From Alphaproteobacteria bacterium (lineage in GTDB: Bacteria > Pseudomonadota > Alphaproteobacteria > JAGOMX01): 8,084 bases of DNA. This document shows positions 6,464-8,084 of this stretch, one piece after another. Every line of letters starts with the position of its first letter. Within the stretch, counting starts at the first letter, position 1. The position numbers and the translations under genes were made by a program. The stretch spans positions 1 to 8,084 of the forward strand of contig JACVCA010000046.1 of the NCBI GenBank assembly GCA_016742295.1. Direction: 5' to 3'. The notes beneath the pieces were generated by a model, which was given only the letters and a program-made list of their open reading frames with translations, ran no database searches and was not told the origin of the DNA.

Positions 6464-7173
6464 GCGGCAGAAGCTGTAATTAAGGCTCGAAAAATTCGTC
6501 TATCCACTTCACTGATATGAAATTCCGGATGCCATTGAACCCCCATACAAAAATGTCTACGAGGGTCTTCAATCCCTTCGATAATTCCATCTGAGGCAAT
6601 AGCATTCACGATAACTCCATCAGCAACACTTTTTATTGCTTGATGATGGGCACTATTTACCAAAGCTTCTGATTGTTCAACAATTTGCGCAAGGCGGGTT
6701 TGAGGGTGAATCACAATTGAATGTCCAGATTCATGGCGAGGATTGCGCTGTTCATGTGCAACAGAAGTCTCATATTCGGCTGGTATATGCTGAATAAGAA
6801 CACCACCTAAAACTACATTTAAGAGTTGATGACCTCCACAAATTCCTAATAAAGGGATGTCTAGTTCAAGAGCTTTTTTAGTTAGCAAGTATTCAAATTT
6901 GCATCGCTTTTCTTTAACTAACACTCTGGGGTGGGAAGGTACCTGGCCATATAAAGCAGGATCTACATCAAAATCTCCCCCTGTGATAATCAATCCATCA
7001 ATCACGTTAAGATATGCTTCAATTTCCTCTTCATGATGCGGAAGTAAAATAGGACTCCCACCGGCTTGCGCGACTGCCGTGCAATAATTTTCTCGCATCG
7101 CATACCAGGGATATTTTGAATATCCTCCCTCATCCATCCAATCAAGAGTTAAACCAATAACAGGTTTTTTCAT
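6460..7173 (-). CDS. Peptidase C26 / class I glutamine amidotransferase-like hydrolase
   Basis: Cytoplasmic cysteine hydrolase of the family that includes PuuD (gamma-glutamyl-GABA hydrolase). The actual substrate is unknown. With the ATG at 7173 the product has 237 residues: an N-terminus KKPVIGLTLDW typical of the family, DGLIITGGDFDVDPALYG (59-76), the nucleophile elbow LLGICGGHQLLN with Cys112, the C26 segment VNSAHHQAIK (172-181), and VQWHPEF with His215 and Glu217 completing the triad. PuuD-type proteins usually read CRG where this one has CGG. GGTGAG lies close before the ATG (4-base gap), and in-frame TTG and GTG codons at 7185 and 7182 overlap it, so they are less likely starts. Sharing ATGA with the pseudouridine synthase suggests co-transcription but not a shared pathway. 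No other polyamine or putrescine genes are near. Confidence 0.88.
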   Translation of the reverse strand: MKKPVIGLTLDWMDEGGYSKYPWYAMRENYCTAVAQAGGSPILLPHHEEEIEAYLNVIDGLIITGGDFDVDPALYGQVPSHPRVLVKEKRCKFEYLLTKKALELDIPLLGICGGHQLLNVVLGGVLIQHIPAEYETSVAHEQRNPRHESGHSIVIHPQTRLAQIVEQSEALVNSAHHQAIKSVADGVIVNAIASDGIIEGIEDPRRHFCMGVQWHPEFHISEVDRRIFRALITASAA

Positions 7174-7338
7174 GTCACTCACCAAATATAATGACCCTTA
7201 CTTAAGACAAGTAAAGTCTAGTTTTAAAATAAGGAACTTAAATTTTCAGTCCATTTTTACACCTAATATGAGAAAATAATATTAAAAAAATGGCAAAATA
7301 GCTCATTGCTTTTATGATCTTCTTCATATTTTGCGTGT

Positions 7339-7353
7339 AGCTTGAATCAAGCT
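7339..7353. repeat. 15-bp palindrome upstream of porin
   Basis: AGCTTGA-A-TCAAGCT: 7-bp arms around a single base. It could be an operator or, with a 3-nt loop, a small hairpin. No T run follows on either strand, so it does not look like a terminator. Confidence 0.6.
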
Positions 7354-7463
7354 CTTTCTAAGATTAACAAAATTTATTTTTAAAACAGCTTTATATCTGC
7401 TGCAATTTAAGGTAAAGTTTGTCTAGATTTATATATAAATTTTAATTTATTTAGATATACTTT

Positions 7464-7483
7464 CTGTTGCGAGAATACAACAG
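7464..7483. repeat. Inverted repeat CTGTTG-N8-CAACAG upstream of porin
   Basis: Perfect 6-bp arms with an 8-nt spacer, beginning 3 bases after the TATACT box at 7456-7461. If that box is a -10 element, the repeat would cover the transcription start, where a repressor site or a 5' mRNA stem-loop could act. This role is inference. Confidence 0.5.
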
Positions 7484-7622
7484 GTAACAAAAAAACAAGC
7501 GCTTTCTATGGGTTGTTAATTGAAAATAGAATTTAAAGCAGGGTTATATAACGCTAAGTTAAGATATTTTTATAAAATAGCTCACGTCTAAGTGCATAAT
7601 TTTGGAAAAAGTTTTATAATTT

Positions 7623-7627
7623 GGAGG
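7623..7627 (+). promoter_or_regulatory. Ribosome binding site of the porin gene
   Basis: GGAGG six bases before the ATG at 7634, near-consensus spacing. It fixes the start of the partial porin gene and fits a highly expressed protein. Confidence 0.85.
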
Positions 7628-7633
7628 CTTAAA

Positions 7634-8084
7634 ATGAATAAATTTTTAATAAACGCGAGTGCTACAGCCATTGCACTTAGTTCTTTTACTTTGCTTACAA
7701 ACCCCACTAACGCAGCTAGTGTGTCAGGAAAAAAGCCTGAGCTGAAGATTAGCGGTGAAAGTAAATTCAATGCTCAGTTCTTTGAAAATAACAATAAAGC
7801 TCTTAATAACAATACGATAAAAGACCGAGGCGAAAAAAGCAATAGGACGCATTTTTCCGTTGAAGATAGTCGTATAAATTTTCAGATATTAGGCAAAGCT
7901 GATTGTCTTGGTCAGATAAGATATGACTGGTTGGTTGGCCTAACAGGGGATAATGATAAAGAAACAATTATTGAAAATCGCCTGCGTATTAAAGGCCAAT
8001 GGGGTACTTTCCTTATTGGAGATGCTTATGGGGTTGAAAACTTTATGGCGCGTGGTGCCTTTGCCGTGATGGGCGGTACAGGTG
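7634..8084 (+). CDS. Outer-membrane porin, 3' end beyond window
   Basis: Probable trimeric beta-barrel porin allowing diffusion of small solutes across the outer membrane. The 150 codons present open with a signal peptide (Lys3, hydrophobic stretch about 8-22, likely cleavage after TNA near residue 27). The sequence then fits alternating barrel strands and polar loops: ELKISGESKFNAQFF, the SRINFQILGKAD strand, and the stretch ENRLRIKGQWGTFLIGDAYG, which matches the conserved 'G-x-(F/W)GT-x-x-x-G' pattern of Gram-negative porins, then FMARGAFAVMGGTG. Cys91 within a predicted barrel strand is unusual, since porins rarely contain cysteine. Asn- and Lys-rich loops fit the AT-rich genome. The closest match in style is porins of Holosporales-type alphaproteobacteria, from memory. 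The substrate cannot be told from this part. Confidence 0.85.
   Translation, partial: MNKFLINASATAIALSSFTLLTNPTNAASVSGKKPELKISGESKFNAQFFENNNKALNNNTIKDRGEKSNRTHFSVEDSRINFQILGKADCLGQIRYDWLVGLTGDNDKETIIENRLRIKGQWGTFLIGDAYGVENFMARGAFAVMGGTG

Larger units (their letters stand above)
7174..7633. promoter_or_regulatory. AT-rich intergenic region with porin leader and divergent promoters
   Basis: No credible gene on either strand: the ATGs I checked on the plus strand hit stops within ten codons. It must hold the promoter of the leftward C26 operon and that of the rightward porin gene. Candidate boxes for the porin include TATACT (7456-7461), TTGTCT (7419-7424) with TTTAAT (7441-7446) at 16-bp spacing, and TTGAAA (7520-7525) with TATATA (7545-7550). 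TATAAT at 7615-7620 is too close to the ribosome site to serve. In such AT-rich DNA none of these is more than a candidate. If one of the distal promoters is real, the porin mRNA has a leader of about 150 nt or more. Confidence 0.4.

Noticed and set aside
7615..7620. Perfect TATAAT just before the porin gene
   Set aside because: Transcription would start within or after the GGAGG ribosome site, leaving no usable leader. It is likely a chance match in AT-rich DNA.
7588..7770. Minus-strand 60-codon open frame
   Set aside because: It is antisense to the porin start and signal peptide. The hydrophobic look comes from the reverse of the AT-rich signal-peptide codons.

Overview
The window looks like chromosomal core sequence from an AT-rich (roughly 38-40% GC by eye) Gram-negative bacterium, most likely an alphaproteobacterium. 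The grounds are the kdsD-lptC-lptA-lptB cluster, the coaE-dnaQ pair facing secB, the rluB-rsmD pair, and a porin of the Gram-negative porin type. The low GC content and the porin's style suggest the Holosporales/Rickettsiales side of the class, but that placement is inference.

Layout: positions 3-3090 (+) hold the end of kdsD, then lptC, lptA and lptB. KdsD makes arabinose-5-phosphate, the precursor of Kdo in the LPS core. LptC, LptA and LptB are parts of the machine that moves LPS from the inner membrane across the periplasm. Spacing is tight (3, 10 and 45 bp), so this is probably one operon for making and exporting LPS. After a 154-bp spacer, 3245-4550 (+) holds coaE (last step of coenzyme A synthesis) and dnaQ (proofreading subunit of DNA polymerase III), 4 bp apart. 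The dnaQ 3' end overlaps the 3' end of secB by 38 bp on the opposite strand.

The minus strand, read right to left from 7173 to 4513, carries a class I glutamine-amidotransferase-like hydrolase (peptidase C26 family), rluB-like pseudouridine synthase, rsmD and secB. The first two overlap by 4 bp. The two rRNA-modification genes sit together, and secB (export chaperone) lies downstream. The right end has a 448-bp AT-rich non-coding stretch between divergent genes and then the first 150 codons of an outer-membrane porin, which runs off the window.

I see no tRNA, rRNA, CRISPR array, insertion sequence, phage gene or defence system. Nearly every base outside the two spacers belongs to a recognisable housekeeping gene, and I do not find a previously undescribed system. 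The points worth a second look are small: an imperfect 21/22-nt direct repeat at the lptA signal-peptide junction, the dnaQ/secB antisense overlap, the lack of rpoN after lptB, a changed nucleophile-elbow motif in the C26 protein, and inverted repeats in the long porin leader.
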